Assembly (NCBI RefSeq): GCF_000406965.1
Contig: NZ_KE136364.1
Coordinates: forward strand, 72,420-136,419
DNA: 64,000 nt
Direction of reading: 5' to 3'
Source: Enterococcus avium ATCC 14025
GTDB lineage: Bacteria > Bacillota > Bacilli > Lactobacillales > Enterococcaceae
The notes under the pieces were generated by a model. The model made no database searches. It was not told where the DNA came from and saw only the letters and a program-made list of their open reading frames with translations. Positions 1 to 6,748 of this stretch are shown piece by piece; position 1 is the first letter of the stretch, and each line of letters starts with the position of its first letter. Position numbers and translations under genes: made by a program.

Positions 1-712
1 AATGAATGAAAAAGCAGAACCGCAGGAAAAACAAGCGATTTTAGCTATTTGTGCTTCTGGCGAAGGAACAGCTCAACGCTTAAAGGAAATTATTGAACGA
101 CCGTTGCAGCAACGAAATTTGAAGCATATTGACGTATTGACTTTAGCGGTTGCAGACATTAAAACAAAGGTGCCTATCTTTAAAGAAGAATACAAGATTT
201 TAGCCACGACAGGGATCATGGATCCGAAAGTTGGTGCTCCATATATTCCAATGGAGAAATTTATCAATCAAAAAGCTGATCAGATTTTAGATGAGCTATT
301 GCTGGAAAATGATTTGTCTGAACAAGAAGAAGTTGTGTTAGATGCAAACAAAGCACGGGAATTGTGTATCAAGTTTATGGAGGAAAGCTTTACTTTTATT
401 AATCCGAATAAACTGATCGATCCGCTTTGGCGTTTAGCAAAAACCATCATTACTAATGATGGGGTTTCTTCTGAATATGCATTAATGGTAAATTTCGTAA
501 TGCACATGGCCGGAACGATCGAACGAGGAATCTTGCAGCAGCCATTGAAAATTGATGAGGAATCAAAACGGATTTATCAGAACGTTACAGATAATGTAGT
601 AATGAATCGTGGATTGAATGAGTTAGAAAGTCAATTACGTATCACAATTCCAACATCAGAACGATACTATATTTATCAATTGCTTAAGAACAATGAAGAA
701 ATTAGCGTATAA
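1..712 (+). CDS. mptR: LevR/ManR-type sigma-54 activator, C-terminal part (5' truncated)
   Basis: This is the 3' end of a gene that begins before the window. About 236 codons are visible and the frame is open to the left edge; the ATG at position 2 is probably internal. The first ~85 residues resemble a PTS EIIB(Gat)-like domain with a cysteine in the motif AICASGEG. The rest is a PRD-type regulatory domain with a candidate phosphorylatable His in NFVMHMAG. Full LevR-family proteins carry an N-terminal AAA+ sigma-54 interaction domain, an EIIA domain and flanking PRDs; that part is outside the window. The sigma-54 promoter at 803-820, directly ahead of a mannose PTS operon, supports the assignment as activator of that operon. 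The symbol follows the enterococcal mpt naming and is an inference from context. Confidence 0.85.
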   Translation, partial: MNEKAEPQEKQAILAICASGEGTAQRLKEIIERPLQQRNLKHIDVLTLAVADIKTKVPIFKEEYKILATTGIMDPKVGAPYIPMEKFINQKADQILDELLLENDLSEQEEVVLDANKARELCIKFMEESFTFINPNKLIDPLWRLAKTIITNDGVSSEYALMVNFVMHMAGTIERGILQQPLKIDEESKRIYQNVTDNVVMNRGLNELESQLRITIPTSERYYIYQLLKNNEEISV

Positions 713-715
713 ATA

Positions 716-760
716 ATACACAAAAAGGGATACAGTATACTGTATCCCTTTTTTGTGTAT
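716..760 (+). terminator. Rho-independent terminator of the sigma-54 activator gene
   Basis: A long inverted repeat, ATACACAAAAAGGGATACAG (716-735) with its complement at 740-760, starts a few bases after the stop codon. The right arm contains a T6 run. It isolates the activator gene from the PTS operon. Confidence 0.9.
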
Positions 761-802
761 CGTTGAAAAGGCGTTAAATAAAGAAATTTTAATTAGTGTA
801 TT

Positions 803-820
803 TTGGCACGGTACTTGCTT
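803..820 (+). promoter_or_regulatory. Sigma-54 (RpoN) -24/-12 promoter of the mannose PTS operon
   Basis: TTGGCAC followed by five bases and TTGC (TGGCAC at 804-809, TTGC at 815-818) matches the consensus TGGCAC-N5-TTGC exactly. It lies about 95 bp ahead of the first PTS gene and just after the terminator of a LevR-type activator gene. Such activators are known to drive mannose-family PTS operons with RpoN, so the pairing is expected. Confidence 0.92.
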
Positions 821-913
821 TATTATAGGTGAGTGCCTATGTAATACTGTACTCAAAGAATGTAGCGCAAGTCTTTTAGCATCTGAGCCTTGTAATTTGC
901 AGGAGGTGGTGGG

Positions 914-1414
914 ATGGTAATGGATATTCGACTCACTCGGATCGATGATCGTTTGATTCATGGTCAGGTAGCGACAGTTTGGTCCAAAGCAACAGGGATC
1001 GAGCGAATCTTAGTAGTTAGTGATGAGGTTGCGAACGATGAGTTGCGTAAGTTTCTCCTAAAACAAGCCGCGCCACCAGGAATCAAGTCCAATGTCGTCA
1101 CAAAAAGAAAACTGGTTGAAGTGTATCAAGATCAATTGTTTGATGGAATGAAGGTCATGCTGTTGTTTGCTTCTCCGCAAGATGTAGTAGAGGTCGTTGA
1201 GGCAGGTGTTGATTTGAAATCAGTCAATATTGGCGGTATGCGATTTGGCGAAGGAAAGAAAATGATTACTAATTTTATTTCTGTGGATAGTAAAGATGTC
1301 GAGTCTTTTCTTGATTTAATGAATGCAGGAATCGAATTAGAAATTCGTCAAGTGCCGACAGATCGAAAAACAGATCTGATGCAATTAATCAAAAAAGAGA
1401 AGATGCTGCAATAA
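914..1414 (+). CDS. mptB: PTS mannose/fructose/sorbose-family EIIB protein
   Basis: This 166-residue protein is a stand-alone phosphotransferase EIIB of the mannose family. Such proteins accept phosphate from an EIIA domain on a histidine and pass it to the sugar. The likely active His is His16 in DDRLIHGQVA. It is clearly homologous to the EIIB half of the next gene (shared HGQVAT and QAAPPG blocks), so the operon has two IIB modules. ATG 914 is preferred because AGGAGG at 901-906 is 7 nt upstream; the in-frame ATG at 920 is too far. It is the first gene after the sigma-54 promoter. The symbol follows the E. faecalis mptBACD naming. Confidence 0.9.
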   Translation: MVMDIRLTRIDDRLIHGQVATVWSKATGIERILVVSDEVANDELRKFLLKQAAPPGIKSNVVTKRKLVEVYQDQLFDGMKVMLLFASPQDVVEVVEAGVDLKSVNIGGMRFGEGKKMITNFISVDSKDVESFLDLMNAGIELEIRQVPTDRKTDLMQLIKKEKMLQ

Positions 1415-1489
1415 TTAATTTTGGTTACAGGTTTTGTAAGAACTTATTTATATTTTTGAGCTGTAACAATAATAGTAGGAGGTATAAAG

Positions 1490-2479
1490 ATGGTAGGAAT
1501 TATCATTGCCAGTCATGGTGAATTCGCTAATGGTATCTTGCAATCCGGAGCGATGATCTTTGGAGAACAAGAAAATGTCAAAGCAGTAACTTTGATGCCG
1601 AGTGAAGGACCTGATGACGTCAAGGCAAAAATGGAAGAAGCAATCGCCTCTTTCGAAAACCAAGATGAAGTATTGTTCTTAGTTGATCTTTGGGGTGGAA
1701 CGCCTTTCAATCAAGCTAACAGTCTGTTTGAAGAACACAAAGATTCGTGGGCAATCGTTGCTGGTATGAACTTACCGATGGTTATTGAAGCATACGCTTC
1801 ACGTTTCTCAATGGAAACGGCGCATGAAATTGCTGCTCATATTTCAGGAACGGCAAAAGAAGGCGTAAGAATTCGTCCAGAGGAGTTAGAACCAGTTGAA
1901 GCAGCTCCAGTAGCGGCTGAAGGCGGACAGCCAACAGGTGCTATCCCTGAAGGAACTGTATTAGGTGATGGTCATATCAAGTTTGTATTAGCTCGTGTAG
2001 ACTCTCGTTTACTTCATGGTCAAGTTGCAACTGCGTGGACAAAAACGACAGGTCCTAGCCGGATTATTGTTGTTTCAGATGCGGTAGCTAAAGATGATCT
2101 TCGCAAGAGATTAATCGAACAAGCTGCTCCTCCAGGTGTTAAGGCAAACGTTATCCCCGTTGATAAAATGATTGAAATCTCAAAGGACCCTCGTTTCGGA
2201 AATACAAAAGCGTTGTTACTATTTGAAAATCCTCAAGATGTATTGCGTGCTGTTGAAGGCGGCGTTGATATCAAAGAAGTCAACGTTGGATCAATGGCTC
2301 ACTCAGTTGGGAAAGTCGTAGTAAGCAAAGTATTGTCAATGGGACAAGATGATGTTGATACTTTTGAGAAGTTGAAAGCAAAAGGAATCAAGTTTGATGT
2401 ACGTAAAGTACCTAATGATTCTAAAGACAACATGGATGAAATCCTTAACAAAGCAAAAAATGAATTGAAAAACGCTTAA
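1490..2479 (+). CDS. mptA: PTS mannose-specific EIIAB
   Basis: This 329-residue cytoplasmic protein fuses EIIA (about 1-130) and EIIB (about 163-329) through an Ala/Pro/Glu-rich linker (about 131-160). The phosphorylation sites are His9 in ASHGEFA (IIA) and His176 in RLLHGQVA (IIB). It relays phosphate from HPr to mannose, glucose or related sugars entering through the IIC/IID pair encoded downstream. In Listeria and enterococci the equivalent protein also senses flux and signals to the LevR-type activator. The start has a strong SD (AGGAGG, 1477-1482). The gene follows the EIIB gene by 75 bp. Confidence 0.95.
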   Translation: MVGIIIASHGEFANGILQSGAMIFGEQENVKAVTLMPSEGPDDVKAKMEEAIASFENQDEVLFLVDLWGGTPFNQANSLFEEHKDSWAIVAGMNLPMVIEAYASRFSMETAHEIAAHISGTAKEGVRIRPEELEPVEAAPVAAEGGQPTGAIPEGTVLGDGHIKFVLARVDSRLLHGQVATAWTKTTGPSRIIVVSDAVAKDDLRKRLIEQAAPPGVKANVIPVDKMIEISKDPRFGNTKALLLFENPQDVLRAVEGGVDIKEVNVGSMAHSVGKVVVSKVLSMGQDDVDTFEKLKAKGIKFDVRKVPNDSKDNMDEILNKAKNELKNA

Positions 2480-2512
2480 GCAAGATAATTAACTTAAATA
2501 GGAGGGCTTATA

Positions 2513-3316
2513 ATGTCTGGTATTTCAATGGTATTAGTAGTAATCGTTGCCTTTCTAGCAGGTATGGAAGGGATTTTGGATGAATTCCAATTCCATCAAC
2601 CGCTAGTAGCATGTACATTAATTGGTTTAGTAACCGGTAATTTAGAAGCTGGGATCGTGTTAGGCGGCTCACTTCAAATGATCGCCTTAGGTTGGGCAAA
2701 CATCGGGGCTGCTGTGGCACCGGATGCTGCGTTAGCATCTGTTGCATCTGCAATTATTTTAGTTTTAGGTGGTCAAGGAGTTAAAGGTGTTTCTTCAGCT
2801 ATCGCAATCGCTGTTCCTTTAGCTGTAGCTGGTTTGTTCTTAACAATGATCGTTCGTACATTAGCTGTGCCAATCGTTCACTTTATGGATGCTGCAGCTG
2901 AAAAAGGAAATATGCGTCAAGTTGAAATGTGGCATATTATCGCTGTATGTATGCAAGGTGTTCGTATTGCGATTCCTTCAGCTGCATTATTAGTAATTCC
3001 TGCTGACACTGTACGTGGATTCTTAGAATCAATGCCTGCTTGGTTAACTGATGGTATGGCTATCGGTGGTGGTATGGTCGTTGCCGTTGGTTACGCTATG
3101 GTTATCAACATGATGGCTACAAAAGAAGTATGGCCATTCTTCGCGATTGGTTTTGCTATCGCAGCACTTTCTGAATTAACGTTGATCGCACTAGGTGTTA
3201 TCGCAGTTGCATTCGCTTTGATTTACTTGAACCTACAAGAAAGTTCTGGTGGATCTTCTAATGGTGGCGGAGGCAATACTGGCGATCCGCTTGGCGATAT
3301 TTTGAATGATTATTAA
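2513..3316 (+). CDS. mptC: PTS mannose-specific EIIC
   Basis: This 267-residue polytopic membrane protein forms the sugar channel with EIID. It is hydrophobic throughout, with family-typical segments such as GGSLQMIALGWANIGAAVAP near residues 45-65. The C-terminal ~20 residues are a Gly/Ser/Asn-rich polar tail, common in lactic acid bacterial Man-PTS IIC. Together with IID it is the class of receptor used by class IIa bacteriocins. It starts 33 bp after mptA with AGGAGG upstream and is followed 21 bp later by mptD. Confidence 0.95.
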   Translation: MSGISMVLVVIVAFLAGMEGILDEFQFHQPLVACTLIGLVTGNLEAGIVLGGSLQMIALGWANIGAAVAPDAALASVASAIILVLGGQGVKGVSSAIAIAVPLAVAGLFLTMIVRTLAVPIVHFMDAAAEKGNMRQVEMWHIIAVCMQGVRIAIPSAALLVIPADTVRGFLESMPAWLTDGMAIGGGMVVAVGYAMVINMMATKEVWPFFAIGFAIAALSELTLIALGVIAVAFALIYLNLQESSGGSSNGGGGNTGDPLGDILNDY

Positions 3317-3337
3317 TCTTGAAGGAGGAGAAATAAA

Positions 3338-4249
3338 ATGGCAGAAAAAATCGAATTAAGTAAAAGAGATCGTTTAGCCGTTGCATGGCGTTCTACCTTC
3401 ATTCAAGGTTCTTGGAACTACGAACGTATGCAAAATGGTGGTTGGTGTTTTGCAATGCTACCAGCGATCAAAAAATTATACAAAACAAAAGAAGACCGTA
3501 CGTTAGCAATGCAACGTCACTTGGAATTCTTTAATACACACCCATATATCGCTTCACCAATCATCGGAGTAACTCTTGCGCTTGAAGAAGAACGCGCAAA
3601 TGGCGCTCCAGTTGATGATGTAGCAATCCAAGGGGTTAAGGTTGGTATGATGGGACCTTTAGCCGGTGTTGGTGACCCAGTGTTCTGGTTTACTGTACGT
3701 CCGATGTTAGGTGCTCTAGGTGCTTCATTAGCGTTAGCTGGAAACATTTTAGGACCAATCATTTTCTTCCTTGCTTGGAATATTATTCGTTGGGCATTCA
3801 TGTGGTATACACAAGAATTTGGCTATCGTGCTGGTTCTAAAATCACTGATGACCTTTCAGGTGGTCTATTACAAAAGGTTACTAAAGGTGCATCCATTCT
3901 AGGTATGTTTGTTTTAGGAGCTTTAGTGCAACGGTGGGTAAACGTGAAATTTACACCGGTTGTTTCTACTGTTAAGTTAGACAAAGGTGCTTATATCGAA
4001 TGGGACAAATTACCTGCTGGTGCTCAAGGAATTAAAGAAGCTCTTTCTCAACAAGCTTCTGGTCTTGCTTTAGATAGTTCTAAAGTAACTACTTTACAAG
4101 ATAACTTAGATTCATTAATTCCAGGTCTTGCTGCATTACTATTGACATTGCTTTGCATGTGGTTATTGAAGAAAAAAGTTTCTCCAATCGTTATCATTCT
4201 TGGCTTGTTCGTAGTAGGCGTTGGCTTGCACGTATTAGGTATTATGTAA
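3338..4249 (+). CDS. mptD: PTS mannose-specific EIID
   Basis: This 303-residue membrane subunit of the mannose PTS pairs with EIIC. The N-terminal half carries the family signature (FIQGSWNYERMQNGGWCFAM and MMGPLAGVGDPVFW). The C-terminal half contains an extra polar region (about residues 200-260) before the last hydrophobic helices, as in the IID proteins of Listeria and enterococci. The SD is GAAGGAGGAG just before ATG 3338. It is the last gene before the terminator at 4268-4299. Confidence 0.95.
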   Translation: MAEKIELSKRDRLAVAWRSTFIQGSWNYERMQNGGWCFAMLPAIKKLYKTKEDRTLAMQRHLEFFNTHPYIASPIIGVTLALEEERANGAPVDDVAIQGVKVGMMGPLAGVGDPVFWFTVRPMLGALGASLALAGNILGPIIFFLAWNIIRWAFMWYTQEFGYRAGSKITDDLSGGLLQKVTKGASILGMFVLGALVQRWVNVKFTPVVSTVKLDKGAYIEWDKLPAGAQGIKEALSQQASGLALDSSKVTTLQDNLDSLIPGLAALLLTLLCMWLLKKKVSPIVIILGLFVVGVGLHVLGIM

Positions 4250-4267
4250 AAAAGTCACTCATTAATG

Positions 4268-4299
4268 AAAAATGCTCGGGCTTGCCCGAGCATTTTTTG
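4268..4299 (+). terminator. Terminator of the mannose PTS operon
   Basis: AATGCTCGGG, loop CTTG, CCCGAGCATT, then a T run: a GC-rich perfect hairpin 20 bp after mptD. Confidence 0.93.
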
Positions 4300-4326
4300 C
4301 TTAATAAGAGTAAAATAAAGTATAAT
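4297..4326 (+). promoter_or_regulatory. Probable sigma-A promoter of manO
   Basis: TTGCTT (4297-4302), 18-bp spacer, TATAAT (4321-4326). It lies right after the PTS terminator, so manO may be transcribed independently of the sigma-54 operon as well as by readthrough. Confidence 0.6.
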
Positions 4327-4364
4327 GATTCAATAGATACATATAAGGAAATGGAGTAGGTCTT

Positions 4365-4736
4365 ATGGTTCAGTCAATCAATACAAAGGTCGATTTGACA
4401 ATCGATGCTACCTCGTACTTAGGTGTCGCAGATTATGGGAAGATTATGATTGGTGATAAGGGATTTGAATTTTTCAATAATCGAGATGCAAGAAAGTTTG
4501 TTCAAATTCCTTGGGAAGAAGTAGATTACGTTATTGCTTCTGTTGTTTTTAAGGGAAAATGGATTCCACGTTACGCGATACAAACGAAAAAGAATGGCAC
4601 TTATTCTTTTGCATCAAAGGAACCCAAAAAAGTGTTAAGAGCAATACGTGAATACGTAGATCCAGATCATATGGTTCGATCACTAGGATTTTTTGATGTT
4701 ATCAAACGTGGGGTACGAAACAAATTTAATAAGTAA
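4365..4736 (+). CDS. manO: ManO / DUF956 family protein
   Basis: This 123-residue soluble protein matches the DUF956 (ManO) family, which sits at the end of mannose PTS operons in Listeria, lactobacilli and enterococci. Recognisable blocks are TSYLGVADYGKIMIGDKGFEFFN and IPWEEVDYVIASV. I see no membrane segment or catalytic motif. Its role is not established; a regulatory or accessory role for the Man-PTS has been suggested from gene context. The SD ahead of ATG 4365 is only moderate (GGAGTAGG). Confidence 0.85.
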   Translation: MVQSINTKVDLTIDATSYLGVADYGKIMIGDKGFEFFNNRDARKFVQIPWEEVDYVIASVVFKGKWIPRYAIQTKKNGTYSFASKEPKKVLRAIREYVDPDHMVRSLGFFDVIKRGVRNKFNK

Positions 4737-4738
4737 GA

Positions 4739-4773
4739 CAAAGTCGTTTATCTATTAGATAAGCGGCTTTTAA
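4739..4773 (+). terminator. Terminator after manO
   Basis: AAAGTCGTTTATCT, a short loop, and the G-U-containing complement AGATAAGCGGCTTT followed by T residues form a hairpin just after the manO stop. Confidence 0.75.
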
Positions 4774-4774
4774 T

Positions 4775-4798
4775 TTTGGCACAAACTTCTGTGCCAAA
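4775..4798 (+). promoter_or_regulatory. Palindrome upstream of mtlA, candidate MtlR operator
   Basis: TTTGGCACA, six bases, TGTGCCAAA is a perfect 9-bp inverted repeat ending 17 bp before the -35 box of mtlA. Position and symmetry suit an activator site, and MtlR encoded two genes on is the natural candidate. No T run follows, so it is not a terminator. The assignment to MtlR is inferred. Confidence 0.6.
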
Positions 4799-4815
4799 GC
4801 TCTATCTACATTTGA

Positions 4816-4831
4816 TTGAAAGCGGATACTC
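4816..4831 (+). promoter_or_regulatory. Candidate cre site 1 (imperfect), mtlA
   Basis: TTGAAAGCGGATACTC fits the CcpA box WTGNNARCGNWWWCAW except at the last two bases. It overlaps the -35 box. Confidence 0.5.
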
Positions 4832-4844
4832 ATGGATATATGAT
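4816..4844 (+). promoter_or_regulatory. Probable mtlA promoter
   Basis: TTGAAA (4816-4821), 17-bp spacer, TATGAT (4839-4844). The -35 region overlaps a catabolite-repression site and the palindrome at 4775-4798 lies just upstream. Confidence 0.65.
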
Positions 4845-4848
4845 AAAT

Positions 4849-4864
4849 ATGTAAACGAAATCAT
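4849..4864 (+). promoter_or_regulatory. cre site 2 (CcpA box), mtlA
   Basis: ATGTAAACGAAATCAT matches the cre consensus WTGNNARCGNWWWCAW at every position. It lies just downstream of the -10 box, which suits repression of mtlA by CcpA on preferred sugars. Confidence 0.85.
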
Positions 4865-4894
4865 TTCATAATTATTTCTAAGGAGGAAAAGAAG

Positions 4895-6661
4895 ATGGAA
4901 ATGCAAGCTACTGGACAAAAGGGTGGACTAAAAGCAAAAGTCCAGCGTCTCGGAAGTCATTTGTCGGGAATGGTTATGCCCAATATTGGCGGATTTATTG
5001 CTTGGGGTGTTATCACTGCTTTATTTATTCCAGATGGGTATATTCCAAATGAACAGCTAGCTTCACTGGTTGATCCAATGCTGAAATTTTTATTGCCATT
5101 ATTAATCGCTTATACAGGCGGCAGCATGGTACATGGACAACGTGGTGCAGTTGTTGGGGCAATCGCAGCTATGGGGGTTATCGTAGGATCGGATGTACCG
5201 ATGTTTATCGGTGCAATGATGATGGGACCTTTGGGTGGATGGTGCATCAAGAAGTTTGATGACGCTTTCCAAGAAAAGATTAAGGCTGGATTTGAAATGT
5301 TAGTCAATAACTTTTCTTCTGGTTTGATTGGATTTGCTTTAGCAATTGTTGGGTATTATGCGATTGGCCCAGTTGTTGGCTCGTTAACCAATTTGATGGC
5401 AGCCGGTGTTGAGTCAATTATCAACATGCATTTGTTACCATTGGCAAATATTTTTATTGAACCTGCAAAAATTTTATTCTTGAACAATGCGATTAACCAC
5501 GGAATTTTGACTCCGCTAGGTATTGAACAAGCAGCAGAAGCTGGAAAATCAGTCCTATTCTTATTAGAAGCAAATCCTGGACCAGGTTTAGGAATCTTAT
5601 TAGCCTTCACATTGTTTGGAAAAGGTGCGGCGAAATCTTCTGCACCGGGCGCGATCATTATTCAATTTTTAGGTGGGATTCATGAGATTTATTTCCCATA
5701 CGTAATGATGAAACCACTTTTATTCCTAGCTGTTATGGCAGGCGGGGTTGCTGGAACATTTACTTTCCAATTATTAGGTGCCGGTTTACGAGCAGCAGCA
5801 TCACCAGGTTCGATCATTGCTGTTATGGCTATGACACCGCCAGATGCGATTTTTGCTAACTTAGCAGGGATTGTTGTAGGATGCGTTGTTTCGTTCTTAG
5901 TGGCTATGGTTATTATTAAATCGGATCATAATGAAGAAGAAGACTTAGCGGCGACTCAAGCAGCAGTTGCCGATGCAAAAGCACAAAGCAAAGGTCAAAG
6001 TGCAATGAAAGCTGACAATCAAGAAATGTTTGGCAACATTAACAAAATCATCTTTGCTTGCGATGCTGGTATGGGATCAAGTGCAATGGGTGCATCAGTA
6101 TTGCGTGATAAAGTGAAAAAAGCTGGATTATCATTACCAGTTTCTAACTCGGCAATCAATAACTTGAGTGATGATCCGAATGCTTTGATCGTGACACAAG
6201 AAGAACTGCATGATCGTGCAAGCCAAAAAGCACCAAGTGCAACCTTCGTTCAAGTGGAAAACTTCATGAACTCTCCACGCTATGATGAAATCGTGGAACG
6301 CTTATCCGCAGAACCAGCAGCAGGTGACAGCGAAAAAAAGCCTCTGACAGATGATGTGGTACAAGGTTTAGCAGACTACTCGAAAGTCGATCACATTGTC
6401 TTTGGTTATGATCAAGTGAAAGGATCTGCCAATATGGGTGCAACGATTTTGAAAAAATTATTGAAAGACAACGGAATGGATTATCCTGTAACAGTTGAAC
6501 TAATCAATGTTTTACAAGATAAGCCGAGTGCTTTAATCATTACAAACAGTGAAGAGACAGTTAAAGCAGAGCAACAGGCACCAAGTGCTACACATGTGCC
6601 ATTAAACGATCTAGTTGCTTCTGAAAAATATGACAAGGTCATTCAAAATTTAAGGAAATAA
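4895..6661 (+). CDS. mtlA: PTS mannitol-specific EIICB with an extra degenerate IIB-like domain
   Basis: This 588-residue mannitol permease has a membrane EIIC domain (about 15-345) containing the family motif GGIHEIYFPYV (260-270). A polar linker follows, then an EIIB domain (about 380-472) with phosphocysteine Cys389 in FACDAGMGSSAMGA. A second IIB-like segment (about 497-588) follows: FGYDQVKGSANMGATIL aligns with the active-site loop but has Tyr505 where Cys389 sits. Typical MtlA proteins of bacilli are about 470-480 residues, so the extra ~110 residues are this repeat. The EIIA is separate (mtlF). SD AGGAGG (4881-4886), ATG 4895. First gene of mtlA-R-F-D. Confidence 0.95.
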   Translation: MEMQATGQKGGLKAKVQRLGSHLSGMVMPNIGGFIAWGVITALFIPDGYIPNEQLASLVDPMLKFLLPLLIAYTGGSMVHGQRGAVVGAIAAMGVIVGSDVPMFIGAMMMGPLGGWCIKKFDDAFQEKIKAGFEMLVNNFSSGLIGFALAIVGYYAIGPVVGSLTNLMAAGVESIINMHLLPLANIFIEPAKILFLNNAINHGILTPLGIEQAAEAGKSVLFLLEANPGPGLGILLAFTLFGKGAAKSSAPGAIIIQFLGGIHEIYFPYVMMKPLLFLAVMAGGVAGTFTFQLLGAGLRAAASPGSIIAVMAMTPPDAIFANLAGIVVGCVVSFLVAMVIIKSDHNEEEDLAATQAAVADAKAQSKGQSAMKADNQEMFGNINKIIFACDAGMGSSAMGASVLRDKVKKAGLSLPVSNSAINNLSDDPNALIVTQEELHDRASQKAPSATFVQVENFMNSPRYDEIVERLSAEPAAGDSEKKPLTDDVVQGLADYSKVDHIVFGYDQVKGSANMGATILKKLLKDNGMDYPVTVELINVLQDKPSALIITNSEETVKAEQQAPSATHVPLNDLVASEKYDKVIQNLRK

Positions 6662-6692
6662 GTGGTCTTTTATCCAGAATCGTATTACTCTT

Positions 6693-6720
6693 AAAGCAGT
6701 GAGGATTCTCACTGCTTTTA
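6693..6720 (+). terminator. Weak terminator or attenuating hairpin between mtlA and mtlR
   Basis: AAAGCAGTGAG, loop GATT, CTCACTGCTTT, with only a short T tract. It probably lowers transcription of mtlR-F-D relative to mtlA rather than ending it, since no clear new promoter lies ahead of mtlR. Confidence 0.65.
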
Positions 6721-6748
6721 CCCTTTTGACATTATTGGAGGAGATATT

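Noticed and set aside
4775..4798. Terminator reading of the palindrome upstream of mtlA
   Set aside because: There is no T run after the right arm, and the manO terminator already lies just before it.
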